This document shows positions 1 to 6,328 of a stretch of 32,127 nucleotides of DNA, in pieces; position 1 is the first letter of the stretch, and every line of letters begins with the position of its first letter. The position numbers and the translations under genes were made by a program. The notes under the pieces are model-generated. The model was not told where the DNA came from, searched no databases, and saw only the letters and a list, made by a program, of their open reading frames with translations. The stretch lies in the NCBI GenBank assembly GCA_964614655.1, contig CAZTPF010000022.1:1-32127 (forward strand). Reading direction: 5' to 3'. The stretch comes from Casp-actino8 sp964614655 (lineage in GTDB: Bacteria > Actinomycetota > Acidimicrobiia > Acidimicrobiales > Ilumatobacteraceae).

Positions 1-405
1 GCCGACGCGTCGATCGGCGGACAAGGAGCCGACGGCACGCCGAGCACCGGAACCAAGTTCGTGCACGACGGTTACTTCACGATCGTGATGAACACGAATC
101 CGTACACGTTCCTCGGCAATCGCCCGCTCGATCTGTCGCCGAACGCGACCCTCGATCGTCCGTTGGTGGCGATCACGTTCCGCACGATGTCGGCGCGCGC
201 GATCTTCGCGTCACTCGCCGGAGCGTTGCGCGGTGGCGGCATCACACCGAACGAGCACGTTTCGGTTTTCGACGCCGTCGACGAACTCGTGATCGAAGGT
301 GCGTCAGGATTCCCGTATCAAGTGGACGGCGACTACCTGGGCGAGGCCAACCGACTTCATTTCCGGCACGTTCCCGATGCCGTGCGGTTGGTGTTCCCGT
401 CGTAG
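1..405 (+). CDS. Diacylglycerol/lipid kinase family protein, C-terminal part (5' truncated)
   Basis: The reading frame is open from the first base to TAG at 403-405, giving the last 134 residues of a protein that starts outside the window. The tail has the pattern of the C-terminal beta-sandwich of the diacylglycerol kinase / YegS / LCB5 lipid kinase family: a central TFRTMSARAIFASLAGAL stretch, then an EGASGFPYQVDGDYLGEA segment (the usual 'PFPYQVDGDYLG' of actinobacterial members) and a final strand ending in VRLVFPS. Family members phosphorylate diacylglycerol or related lipids with ATP at the membrane. The N-terminal ATP-binding half is not visible, so substrate and activity cannot be judged. 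It converges on the glycerophosphodiester phosphodiesterase gene with 8 bases between the stop codons; both would act in lipid turnover. Confidence 0.75.
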   Translation, partial: ADASIGGQGADGTPSTGTKFVHDGYFTIVMNTNPYTFLGNRPLDLSPNATLDRPLVAITFRTMSARAIFASLAGALRGGGITPNEHVSVFDAVDELVIEGASGFPYQVDGDYLGEANRLHFRHVPDAVRLVFPS

Positions 406-413
406 ACCGGGGA

Positions 414-1085
414 TCAGCGGAACGTGACGGCCACGTCGGGCACGTTCGTACAGATGCCGTCGATCCCCCACTCGACCAGTTCGCGCATGCGGTCGGGATC
501 GTCACACGTCCAGGTGTTCACCTGCAGACCGACGTCGTGGAACGCGTCGATCATCTCGCGGGTGACGATGCCGAACCATGGATGAACGGCGGAGTGTCCG
601 GACGCGGCGAGATCGGCCGGCGTGTCGGGGGCGACGGCGATCGTGAGCCATGCCGTGCGAATGCTCGGACGAAGTTCGTGACAACGCTCGATGGTCTCGC
701 GTCGGAACGACGAGATCAGCCAACGGTCGTCACCCTCCGATCGTCGTGACAACTCGTCGAGTGTCGCGTCGGCGATCTGATCGGACGGATCGAAGTCGGG
801 TTCGTTCGGATCGTTCTTGATCTCGACGTTCACCCACATGGGACGGCAGGCGTCGAGCGCGGCGCCGAGTGTGGGAACGTGCAACGGCAGATCGGCGTGA
901 TCGGTGTGCACGATCACCCGACCGTCGGGAAGAACGGCGTCGTGATGCACGACGAGTACGTGATCGCGGGTGCGGCGCACGTCGAGCTCGACGGCATCGG
1001 CTCGGAGCTGATGGGCCCGCTCGAAGGCGGCGATGGTGTTCTCGGGTTCGGCCTTCGACGCCCCCCGATGCGCAATCACCTCCAT
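414..1085 (-). CDS. Glycerophosphodiester phosphodiesterase (GDPD) family protein
   Basis: The 223-residue product starts MEVIAHRGASKAEPENT, the signature of GDPD enzymes, where HRG and the following E-x-x-E-N-T contribute catalytic and metal-binding residues. Further metal-site motifs are VELDVRRTRDHVLVVHHD and, later, NVEIKND. The C-terminal GLQVNTWTCDDPDRM and GIDGICTNVPD match the family's end strands. The enzyme hydrolyses glycerophosphodiesters to glycerol-3-phosphate and an alcohol. No signal peptide is seen, so a cytoplasmic location is likely. The frame stays open for 91 codons further upstream, but that part is low-complexity and crosses a palindrome. ATG at 1085 sits at the conserved domain edge and 7 bases after a TAGTTT -10 box, so I chose it. 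Confidence 0.88.
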   Translation of the reverse strand: MEVIAHRGASKAEPENTIAAFERAHQLRADAVELDVRRTRDHVLVVHHDAVLPDGRVIVHTDHADLPLHVPTLGAALDACRPMWVNVEIKNDPNEPDFDPSDQIADATLDELSRRSEGDDRWLISSFRRETIERCHELRPSIRTAWLTIAVAPDTPADLAASGHSAVHPWFGIVTREMIDAFHDVGLQVNTWTCDDPDRMRELVEWGIDGICTNVPDVAVTFR

Positions 1086-1092
1086 CCCCGAA

Positions 1093-1098
1093 AAACTA
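1093..1098 (-). promoter_or_regulatory. Leaderless -10 box of the GDPD gene
   Basis: TAGTTT on the minus strand ends 7 bases before the ATG at 1085, and there is no Shine-Dalgarno sequence between them. The upstream -35 zone falls inside the left arm of the palindrome at 1107-1158. Confidence 0.5.
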
Positions 1099-1106
1099 CG
1101 AAATTC

Positions 1107-1158
1107 CCCACTCTGTTGCGTTAACCCCCCGCACTGGTCATCTGCGCAACAGAGTGGG
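1107..1158. repeat. Perfect 14-bp inverted repeat with 24-base spacer
   Basis: CCCACTCTGTTGCG at 1107-1120 is the exact reverse complement of CGCAACAGAGTGGG at 1145-1158, with 24 bases between. Symmetry continues imperfectly outwards by about 14 more bases on each side (GAAATT/CGTAGTTTT on the left against GATTTT/CGTCGGTTT on the right) if one base is skipped. It lies between the divergent GDPD and whiB1 genes, so it is not a terminator between convergent genes. The left arm overlaps the expected -35 region of the GDPD promoter, so it could be an operator or a small mobile palindrome. Function unknown. Confidence 0.7.
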
Positions 1159-1185
1159 CGATTTTCGTCGGTTTGTGCGCTCGTG

Positions 1186-1248
1186 ATTTCCGGTGAGGGG
1201 TTGGGGATCGGGGGAACCGGGAGATCCGGGGGAATCTCGGCCGGAAAT
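1186..1248 (+). promoter_or_regulatory. Possible folded element upstream of whiB1
   Basis: ATTTCCGG at 1186-1193 pairs with CCGGAAAT at 1241-1248. Inside lies a small hairpin, GAGAT at 1221-1225 with ATCTC at 1234-1238. The spacer is purine- and G-rich (repeated GGGG and CCGGG blocks). It could be an RNA leader if transcription starts upstream of it, or simply DNA symmetry in the promoter region. The likelier whiB1 promoter at 1292-1319 lies downstream, which weakens the RNA-leader reading. Confidence 0.25.
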
Positions 1249-1291
1249 TCGGAGGAAAATCTGGCCGACCTATTGATCCGACCCAGACGGT

Positions 1292-1319
1292 TTGACACGC
1301 TTGACCCCCGGAGGACATT
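1292..1319 (+). promoter_or_regulatory. Candidate whiB1 promoter
   Basis: A perfect TTGACA -35 (1292-1297) is followed after 16 bases by GACATT (1314-1319), which keeps the A2 and T6 of the actinobacterial TANNNT -10. Transcription would start near 1326, leaving a leader of about 34 bases with a CCAGGAG ribosome site at 1347-1353, 6 bases before the GTG at 1360. Confidence 0.4.
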
Positions 1320-1359
1320 CGTCCCCACACCCCCACCCCTCGACCTCCAGGAGTACACC

Positions 1360-1689
1360 GTGTCGATCCTCGCCTCGTCCTTGGCCCTCGGTTCTGCCGA
1401 CTACACGTGGCGGGTCGACGCCGTCTGCAAGGACACCGACCCCGAGTTGTTCTTCCCGGTCGGAACCACCGGACAGGCGTTGCTGCAGATCGATCGGGCC
1501 AAGCAGGTCTGCGACGAGTGCCCGGTCAAGATCGAATGCCTCGACTTCGCCATCGAAACCAACCAGGACTCGGGTATCTGGGGCGGCACGTCCGAAGAGG
1601 AGCGACGCGACATCCGCCGTCGGATCGCCGCTCGCAACAAGGCACTGAAGGCCGCTCAGGTCAACAACGCCGGCGCCGCCGCCAGCTGA
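1360..1689 (+). CDS. whiB1: WhiB-family Fe-S transcription regulator (WhiB1-like)
   Basis: The 109-residue product is a typical Wbl protein. Four cysteines for a 4Fe-4S cluster are at residues 23, 51, 54 and 60 (C-x27-C-x2-C-x5-C), followed by the GIWGGTSEEERR turn (about 72-83) and a basic tail that contacts DNA. Wbl proteins bind the primary sigma factor region 4 and tune transcription in response to redox or nitric oxide. GTG at 1360 is chosen because CCAGGAG lies 6 bases upstream and the product begins at the family's usual N-terminus. The longer frame runs back through the intergenic palindrome. The gene converges on a PdtaS-type kinase, the same arrangement as whiB1 (Rv3219) and pdtaS (Rv3220c) in M. 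tuberculosis, which supports assignment to the WhiB1 branch. The family call is firm; the subfamily rests on synteny. Confidence 0.93.
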   Translation: MSILASSLALGSADYTWRVDAVCKDTDPELFFPVGTTGQALLQIDRAKQVCDECPVKIECLDFAIETNQDSGIWGGTSEEERRDIRRRIAARNKALKAAQVNNAGAAAS

Positions 1690-1695
1690 CTCACG

Positions 1696-1714
1696 CTCCC
1701 GCTCAGCGCGGGAG
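1696..1714. terminator. Candidate bidirectional terminator between whiB1 and pdtaS
   Basis: CTCCCGC and GCGGGAG form a 7-bp GC-rich stem with a TCAGC loop in the short gap between the two convergent genes, overlapping the pdtaS stop codon. There is no U-tract, as is common in high-GC actinobacteria. Confidence 0.45.
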
Positions 1715-3184
1715 ATGCAATTCGACGACCGTGCCGTCGCCCTTGCGCACGCCGGCGATTCCGACTTCTTCGAAGTCCTCCGGCCGTCCGGCCCGCATCT
1801 CGATCGTTCCGTCGAGTTCGGTGGTCACGAGCGTTCGCACGATCGAGAGTCCGAGCCCGGTGGCCGCATCGAGGTCGAACGCCGGATCGAGACCCCGGCC
1901 GTCGTTCACGACCTTGATGTGGATCGTGTCGTCGTCGCCGCCGAGCAGAACCACCACGGTGCCACCAGCACTCCCCTCGGGGAAACCGTGGTCGATCGCG
2001 TTCTGCAGCAACTCGGTCACCACCACCGACAACGGTGTGGCGATGTTGGCCGGCAGACGTCCCCCATCACCCTTCATGAGGAATCGAACCGGACGATCCG
2101 GAGACTGCAGGCTCTCTTCGGCCAGACGCATGAGCGGCCGCACGATCTCGACGAAGGCGAAATCCTCGCCTGGTTCACGTGACAACGTCTCGTGCACCAA
2201 CGCAATCGTGCGGATTCGTCGGACGCTGTCCTGAACAGCCGCCTTGGCCTCGGGGGCCTGCAGACGACGAGCCTGCAGACGTAACAACGACGAGATCGTC
2301 TGCAGGTTGTTCTTCACGCGGTGATGGATCTCGCGGATGGTTGCATCCTTCGACAGCAACATGCGATCGCGGCGGCGCACTTCAGTCACGTCACGCACGA
2401 ACAACACACCACCCGTGACCACGCCCTCCGACACGATCGGAATGCATCGCACCAAGAGCGTGAGGTCCTCGGTCTGATCGAATTCCTCGATCACCGGACG
2501 CATGGTCTCGAACGCCTGGCGAGCCGGACTGTCGGCGAACCCCAACTCGGACAGGGTCTGTCCGACAGCGTTGGTAGGGATACCGACGCGATGAAGGGTG
2601 GAGTTGGCATTGGGCGACGCGTACTGAACCCGCGTGTTCTCGTCGAACACGATCGCGCCGTCACCCACTCGCGGTGCGGCGCTGAGGTCGGCCGCTCGAC
2701 CCGGGAACGGGAACGTTCCGTCGGACAACATCTGGGCGAAGCGTTGGAAGATCGCCAGATACGTGCGCTCGAGTTCGCCGGGCTGACGACTGAACAGCGA
2801 CGACCAGTTGCGAGTGAGGACGGCGATCGAACCACGCACACTGCGCACCGGAATGGCGAGCACATGCACCGGATCTTCGATGTCGTCCATCTGGATCTCG
2901 GCGTCACCGACGTCACCGTCATGGAACGTGCGATCGACCAGTGCCGTGGTGGCTTCGTTGGCCCAACCACCCACCAGATCGTCGGGATAGATCGTGCGAC
3001 CAGTGGCCGGGCGAACCTGAGCGCCCACGATCCAGTTGCCGTTGCGATCGCGCAGATACAGAACGAGGTCGGCGAAGCTCAGGTCGGCGAGCATCCCCCA
3101 CTCACCGATCAACTGCTGCAGATGGGCGGCGTCCTCACGGGGAAGATCGGTGTGCTGCCGGACGAAATCGGCCAGGGTCGCCAT
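1703..3184 (-). CDS. pdtaS: PdtaS-type sensor histidine kinase (GAF-like + PAS + HisKA_2 + HATPase)
   Basis: The 493-residue soluble protein has an N-terminal GAF-like region (about 25-160), a PAS domain (about 170-270), a HisKA_2 dimerisation box EIHHRVKNNLQT with the phospho-acceptor histidine at 287/288, and a C-terminal HATPase with N box ELLQNAIDHGF and G boxes NDGRGLD and GLGLSIV. There are no membrane segments. This is the architecture of PdtaS, which autophosphorylates and passes phosphate to PdtaR, an ANTAR RNA-binding antiterminator. PdtaR is not in this window. Position next to whiB1 matches M. tuberculosis. It lies downstream of DUF3107 and sufR on the same strand, separated by a tandem repeat and an assembly gap. 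ATG at 3184 is the first start; no strong ribosome site is seen. Confidence 0.9.
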   Translation of the reverse strand: MATLADFVRQHTDLPREDAAHLQQLIGEWGMLADLSFADLVLYLRDRNGNWIVGAQVRPATGRTIYPDDLVGGWANEATTALVDRTFHDGDVGDAEIQMDDIEDPVHVLAIPVRSVRGSIAVLTRNWSSLFSRQPGELERTYLAIFQRFAQMLSDGTFPFPGRAADLSAAPRVGDGAIVFDENTRVQYASPNANSTLHRVGIPTNAVGQTLSELGFADSPARQAFETMRPVIEEFDQTEDLTLLVRCIPIVSEGVVTGGVLFVRDVTEVRRRDRMLLSKDATIREIHHRVKNNLQTISSLLRLQARRLQAPEAKAAVQDSVRRIRTIALVHETLSREPGEDFAFVEIVRPLMRLAEESLQSPDRPVRFLMKGDGGRLPANIATPLSVVVTELLQNAIDHGFPEGSAGGTVVVLLGGDDDTIHIKVVNDGRGLDPAFDLDAATGLGLSIVRTLVTTELDGTIEMRAGRPEDFEEVGIAGVRKGDGTVVELHLPR

Positions 3185-3205
3185 GGTTCAAGTCTGCCCG
3201 ACAAC

Positions 3206-3415
3206 CTGGTGTCGGAACAGGGATTCGGTGACGACCCGAACCCCTTTCTCGGGATTCGGTNNNNNNNNNNNNNNNNNNNNNNNNNNNNNNNNNNNNNNNN
3301 NNNNNNNNNNNNNNNNNNNNNNNNNNNNNNNNNNNNNNNNNNNNNNNNNNNNNNNNNNNNCTGGTGTCGGAACAGGGATTCGGTGACGACCCGAACCCCT
3401 TTCTCGGGATTCGGT
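3206..3415. other. Assembly gap flanked by an exact 55-base duplication
   Basis: One hundred Ns (3261-3360) are flanked by identical 55-base sequences at 3206-3260 and 3361-3415. This looks like two contig ends sharing a k-mer-sized overlap that were joined with a default gap. Collapsing one copy and the Ns would leave about 75 bases between DUF3107 and pdtaS. Because the duplicated segment contains a short tandem repeat, the true copy number could also be higher. Confidence 0.85.
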
Positions 3416-3430
3416 TACGACCCGAACCCC
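3375..3430. repeat. 25-bp tandem duplication of the 3' end of the DUF3107 gene
   Basis: Two 25-base copies, 3375-3399 and 3406-3430, differ at one base and are 31 bases apart start to start. The second holds the last four codons and stop (GFGS-TAA) of DUF3107. In the first, the mismatch changes the stop triplet to TCA. One copy and the start of the second are also seen left of the gap at 3220-3260. The repeat may have caused the assembly break. Confidence 0.75.
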
Positions 3431-3645
3431 ATCTTCCGGTCCTTGTCGGTGGAGCCGATCTCCACGAACGCGATCTTCGACGACGACACGCCCACCTGGC
3501 GACCGCGCTTGTCGGTGAGCCACAGAACGTCGACCGCACCCGACAACGCCGTCTCGACCGACTTGCGCGTGGCCTCGAGTTGATCGTCGGCCTGCTCGAT
3601 CACGACCTCACGACCGACATTGCTCACCACGATGCGAACTTCCAC
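3415..3645 (-). CDS. DUF3107 family protein
   Basis: The 76-residue protein begins MEVRIVVSNVGREVVIE and has a middle 'ALSGAVDVLWLTDKRGRQVGV' type stretch followed by KIAFVEIGS, as in the small actinobacterial DUF3107 proteins (Rv3208A of M. tuberculosis). Biochemical function is not established. GTG at 3645 is preceded by AAGGAGG with 5 bases of spacing, a strong translation signal. It follows the sufR-like gene by 37 bases on the same strand, so the two are probably co-transcribed. The last codons are duplicated just downstream in a tandem repeat. Confidence 0.85.
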   Translation of the reverse strand: MEVRIVVSNVGREVVIEQADDQLEATRKSVETALSGAVDVLWLTDKRGRQVGVSSSKIAFVEIGSTDKDRKMGFGS

Positions 3646-3682
3646 GACGTCCTCCTTCGACCGACCGTTTCGACGTTACCGG

Positions 3683-4426
3683 CTAGACCACGGTGGCACA
3701 GAAGGTGTCACCCTGGGGCAACGAGGCACTCGTCGACACGTCGGCGTCTCCGTACAGGGCCTTCAACATGCCCTTCACCATGCCCCGATCGACCGCGCAC
3801 ACGACAGGATGCTCGAGCGCCACGTCACCGAACGGACAGTGGTTGTTGATGATGCGCAACTGGTCGTTTCGCTTCTCGGCGTGAGAGGCGAAACCATGGG
3901 CCGTGAGCGCATCGGCCACCGCCTGCATGGCCGAACGCAGGCTGCGCTGGCCGACCGCCAGATCGTCACCGGTGAGTGCGGCCGCCATGGCACGTCCGTA
4001 CTCCTGACCGACCTCCTCGGCGATGGCCTCGGCCCGATCGTGCGGCAACAGGGCCAAGGTCTTGCCGAGCAGACTCAACACGAGATCATCACTGCGAATC
4101 GGAAGTTCGCCGTCGACACGATCGGCGACCGCCACGTATCGCTTCGAGGGCCGTCCGGCACCCGCGCCGGACGAGCGAGCGACCGACACCCCCACGTAAC
4201 CACCAGCAGCCAACTTGTCGAGGTGATGCCGGGCCACGTTCGGATGCACACCCACTTCTCGGGCCACCTCGGCGGCCGTGGAGCCGTCGGCGTGATCTCG
4301 CAAGAACATGTAGATGGCACGGCGCGTCGGATCACCGAAGGCGTTGGTGATGGCGGCCACCGTCGCCGTGAAAGCACCCGCAGGTGAACGAGAACCGCTC
4401 GCAGGGGTGGGAGTGCTTGTGGACAC
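3683..4426 (-). CDS. sufR: SufR-like Fe-S winged-helix transcription regulator
   Basis: The 247-residue product has an N-terminal winged helix (about 24-100): AFGDPTRRAIYMFL, then a recognition helix VHPNVARHHLDKL and the wing basic stretch GRPSKRY. The C-terminal half has cysteines at 197, 210 and 243; the first two have the C-x12-C spacing of SufR, whose cysteines hold an Fe-S cluster and which represses the suf genes when the cluster is intact. It is divergent from mrp, an Fe-S scaffold ATPase, which fits an Fe-S sensing role. No suf genes are in view, so the target set is inferred. GTG at 4426 follows a TAGAAT -10 box by 6 bases. An ordinary ArsR/DeoR-type regulator is the alternative. 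Confidence 0.78.
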   Translation of the reverse strand: MSTSTPTPASGSRSPAGAFTATVAAITNAFGDPTRRAIYMFLRDHADGSTAAEVAREVGVHPNVARHHLDKLAAGGYVGVSVARSSGAGAGRPSKRYVAVADRVDGELPIRSDDLVLSLLGKTLALLPHDRAEAIAEEVGQEYGRAMAAALTGDDLAVGQRSLRSAMQAVADALTAHGFASHAEKRNDQLRIINNHCPFGDVALEHPVVCAVDRGMVKGMLKALYGDADVSTSASLPQGDTFCATVV

Positions 4427-4432
4427 GCCGGT

Positions 4433-4438
4433 ATTCTA
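4433..4438 (-). promoter_or_regulatory. Leaderless -10 box of sufR
   Basis: TAGAAT on the minus strand ends 6 bases before the GTG at 4426. Next to it, CTAT-CGCC-ATAG (4440-4451) is a small inverted repeat in the sufR/mrp divergent region that might be an operator half-site pair. Confidence 0.5.
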
Positions 4439-4505
4439 CCTATCGCCATAGTGCAAATTCGGCGTGAGCGATCACGCCAGCATCACGAATCGGGAGCCCC
4501 CACCC

Positions 4506-5654
4506 ATGACACTCACCCGTGAGCAGGTCGTCGACGCCCTCCGGCCCGTCGAAGACCCCGAACTCCATCGTTCCATCGTCGACATCGGCATGCTGCGCGA
4601 CGTCACCATCGACGACGACGGCACGGTCGGCATCCTCGTCGCCCTCACGGTGGCCGGCTGCCCGTTGCGCAACGAGATCTCGAATCGCGTGAACGGCGCC
4701 GTCACTCCCCTCCCCGGCGTCGCCCGGGTGAATCTCGAATTCACCGTCATGACCGACGACGAGCGAGCCGCCCTGCGCGAGAAGCTCCACGGCGATCCGT
4801 CGGCCACCGCCGGCCAGGGTCAGGCCCACGGACACGCCGAAGGTCGCGTCATCCCCTTCGCCGAACCCGGCTCGAAGACTCGTCCGCTCCTCATCTCGTC
4901 GGGCAAGGGCGGAGTCGGCAAGTCGAGCGTCACCACCAATCTGGCCGTGGCCCTCGCGGCCCAGGGTCACAAGGTCGGTGTGGTCGACGCCGACATCTAC
5001 GGCTTTTCGATTCCCCGCATGCTCGGCGCCGACCGCGACCCGGTCGTCATCGATCGCATGCTCCTTCCTCCCGAGTCGTACGGCGTGCGCTGCATCTCGA
5101 TCGGCTACTTCGTGCCCGACGGTCAAGCCGTCGTGTGGCGCGGACCCATGTTGCACAAGGCGCTCGAACAGTTCCTGACCGACGTCTACTGGGACGAGCC
5201 CGACTTCCTCCTCATCGACATGCCGCCCGGAACCGGTGACATCGCGCTGTCGCTCAGCCAGTACTTGCCGCGCGGCGAGGTGTACGTGGTCACCACGCCT
5301 CAGCAAGCGGCGCAGAAGGTCGCTCGCCTGTCGGCCGCCATGGCATCCAAGGTCAACCTCCCCGTCAAGGGCGTGATCGAGAACATGTCGTGGTTCGTCG
5401 GCGACGACGGCAAGCGTTACGAGTTGTTCGGTAGCGGCGGCGGAAAAGAACTCGCTGACGAACTCGGTGTGCCGCTACTCGGACAGTTGCCACTCGTTCC
5501 GCAGTTGCGCGAGGGCGGTGACGACGGTCGGCCGATCACGGCCGTGCATCCCGACAGCGAGGCGGCCCGCACTTTCCACTCGATCGCCGAGAAGATCGCC
5601 AAGGACATGAAGCCGAAGAAGATCTTCAGCAAGTTCCTGAAGGTGAACGGCTGA
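4506..5654 (+). CDS. mrp: Mrp/ApbC family Fe-S cluster carrier ATPase
   Basis: The 382-residue protein joins an N-terminal MIP18/DUF59 domain (about 1-85, with VEDPELHRSIVDIGM and a TVAGCPLR cysteine) to a deviant Walker A P-loop, SSGKGGVGKSS (about 121-131), then VVDADIYGFSIPRML and LLIDMPPGTGDIAL. Mrp proteins bind and deliver Fe-S clusters in the cytoplasm using ATP. The CxxC found near the C-terminus of many homologues is absent: the site reads ENMSWFVGDDGKRYELFG, a variant I recall in actinobacteria. I chose ATG at 4506 because GGGAG at 4492-4496 precedes it and the conserved domain starts there; GTG at 4464 would add 14 residues without a ribosome site. Divergent from the SufR-like gene. 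Confidence 0.93.
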   Translation: MTLTREQVVDALRPVEDPELHRSIVDIGMLRDVTIDDDGTVGILVALTVAGCPLRNEISNRVNGAVTPLPGVARVNLEFTVMTDDERAALREKLHGDPSATAGQGQAHGHAEGRVIPFAEPGSKTRPLLISSGKGGVGKSSVTTNLAVALAAQGHKVGVVDADIYGFSIPRMLGADRDPVVIDRMLLPPESYGVRCISIGYFVPDGQAVVWRGPMLHKALEQFLTDVYWDEPDFLLIDMPPGTGDIALSLSQYLPRGEVYVVTTPQQAAQKVARLSAAMASKVNLPVKGVIENMSWFVGDDGKRYELFGSGGGKELADELGVPLLGQLPLVPQLREGGDDGRPITAVHPDSEAARTFHSIAEKIAKDMKPKKIFSKFLKVNG

Positions 5655-6266
5655 TCAGTCGTTCCAGAAGCGCTGCTCCCGAAACGGATCGGCGTACATG
5701 TGATAGCCGTTGCGCTCCCAGAAGCCAGGCGCGTCGGACGGCCGCAACTCGAGGCCCCGCACCCACTTCGCGCTCTTCCAGAAGTAGAGGTGCGGAATCA
5801 CGATGCGCACTGGTCCGCCATGATCGGGCTCGATCTCCTCGCCGTCGTAGGCATAAGCGACGAGAGCTTCGTCGGTCGTGATGTCGGGCAGCGGAACGTT
5901 GGTCGTGTATCCGTATTCGGCGTGCTCCATCACGTGCGTGGCCTCGGACTGAACACCGGCCATCTCGAACAGATCGCGAACTCGGACTCCGGTCCAGGTG
6001 GTGTCGAACTTGCTCCACTTGGTGACGCAGTGGATGTCGAAGGTGAGCGTGGTCGACGGCAGAGCCTTGAGTTCGTCGAGGGTCAGGGTGAACGGACGGT
6101 GAACGAGTCCGAAGATCGACAGGTTCCATTCACCGGGCGCGTACGTGGGCACGTCACCCACGTGCAGAACGGGAAACCGATCGGTGAGGTACTGGCCGGG
6201 TGGCAGACGCGACGCGTCGTAGCCCTTCTCGATCGTCTCCTGACGATTGCGCTCGAAGAATCCCAT
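5655..6266 (-). CDS. Sulfite oxidase-like molybdopterin-dependent oxidoreductase
   Basis: The 203-residue protein matches the sulfite oxidase/MsrP molybdopterin domain. It has NLSIFGLVHRPFTLTLDELKAL, the cofactor-binding segment DIHCVTKWSKFDTTWTGV whose cysteine would ligate molybdenum, and HGGPVRIVIPHLYFWKSAKW. The C-terminal dimerisation domain of true sulfite oxidases is missing. No Tat or Sec signal is seen, so it is probably cytoplasmic. The substrate is unknown; related proteins act on sulfite, sulfoxides or other oxo compounds. A molybdopterin synthase subunit gene (moaE) is in the same window at 21657. It converges on mrp with adjacent stop codons (5654/5655). ATG at 6266 is used. Confidence 0.88.
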   Translation of the reverse strand: MGFFERNRQETIEKGYDASRLPPGQYLTDRFPVLHVGDVPTYAPGEWNLSIFGLVHRPFTLTLDELKALPSTTLTFDIHCVTKWSKFDTTWTGVRVRDLFEMAGVQSEATHVMEHAEYGYTTNVPLPDITTDEALVAYAYDGEEIEPDHGGPVRIVIPHLYFWKSAKWVRGLELRPSDAPGFWERNGYHMYADPFREQRFWND

Positions 6267-6316
6267 ACCTGAAATTCTGACGCAACGGCGTTTGAATCGT
6301 CTCGTCGGACCCCTGA

Positions 6317-6322
6317 TAACTT
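6317..6322 (+). promoter_or_regulatory. Leaderless -10 box of the SixA-like gene
   Basis: TAACTT ends 6 bases before GTG at 6329, with no Shine-Dalgarno sequence between. Confidence 0.5.
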
Positions 6323-6328
6323 TCGCCC

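Noticed and set aside
1301..1329. TTGACC at 1301 as the whiB1 -35
   Set aside because: No plausible -10 follows at 16-18 bases, whereas TTGACA at 1292 has one.
1086..1358. N-terminal extension of the GDPD gene upstream to 1358
   Set aside because: The extra 91 residues are proline/serine-rich, translate the palindrome, and the conserved domain begins at the ATG at 1085 next to a -10 box.
3375..3430. Short repeats as a CRISPR array
   Set aside because: Only two copies, with a 6-base interval and no cas genes; a tandem duplication explains it.
3188..3539. Several open frames running through the 100-N gap
   Set aside because: They exist only because N codons were translated as X; the gap is an assembly join.
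4464..4505. GTG at 4464 as start of mrp
   Set aside because: No ribosome site precedes it, and the added 14 residues are not part of the conserved domain.
4440..5306. 288-codon frame opposite mrp
   Set aside because: A high-GC antisense shadow; mrp has unmistakable motifs in this interval.
5651..5657. TGATCA at the mrp/oxidoreductase junction as a regulatory site
   Set aside because: It is simply the two abutting stop codons TGA and TCA on opposite strands.
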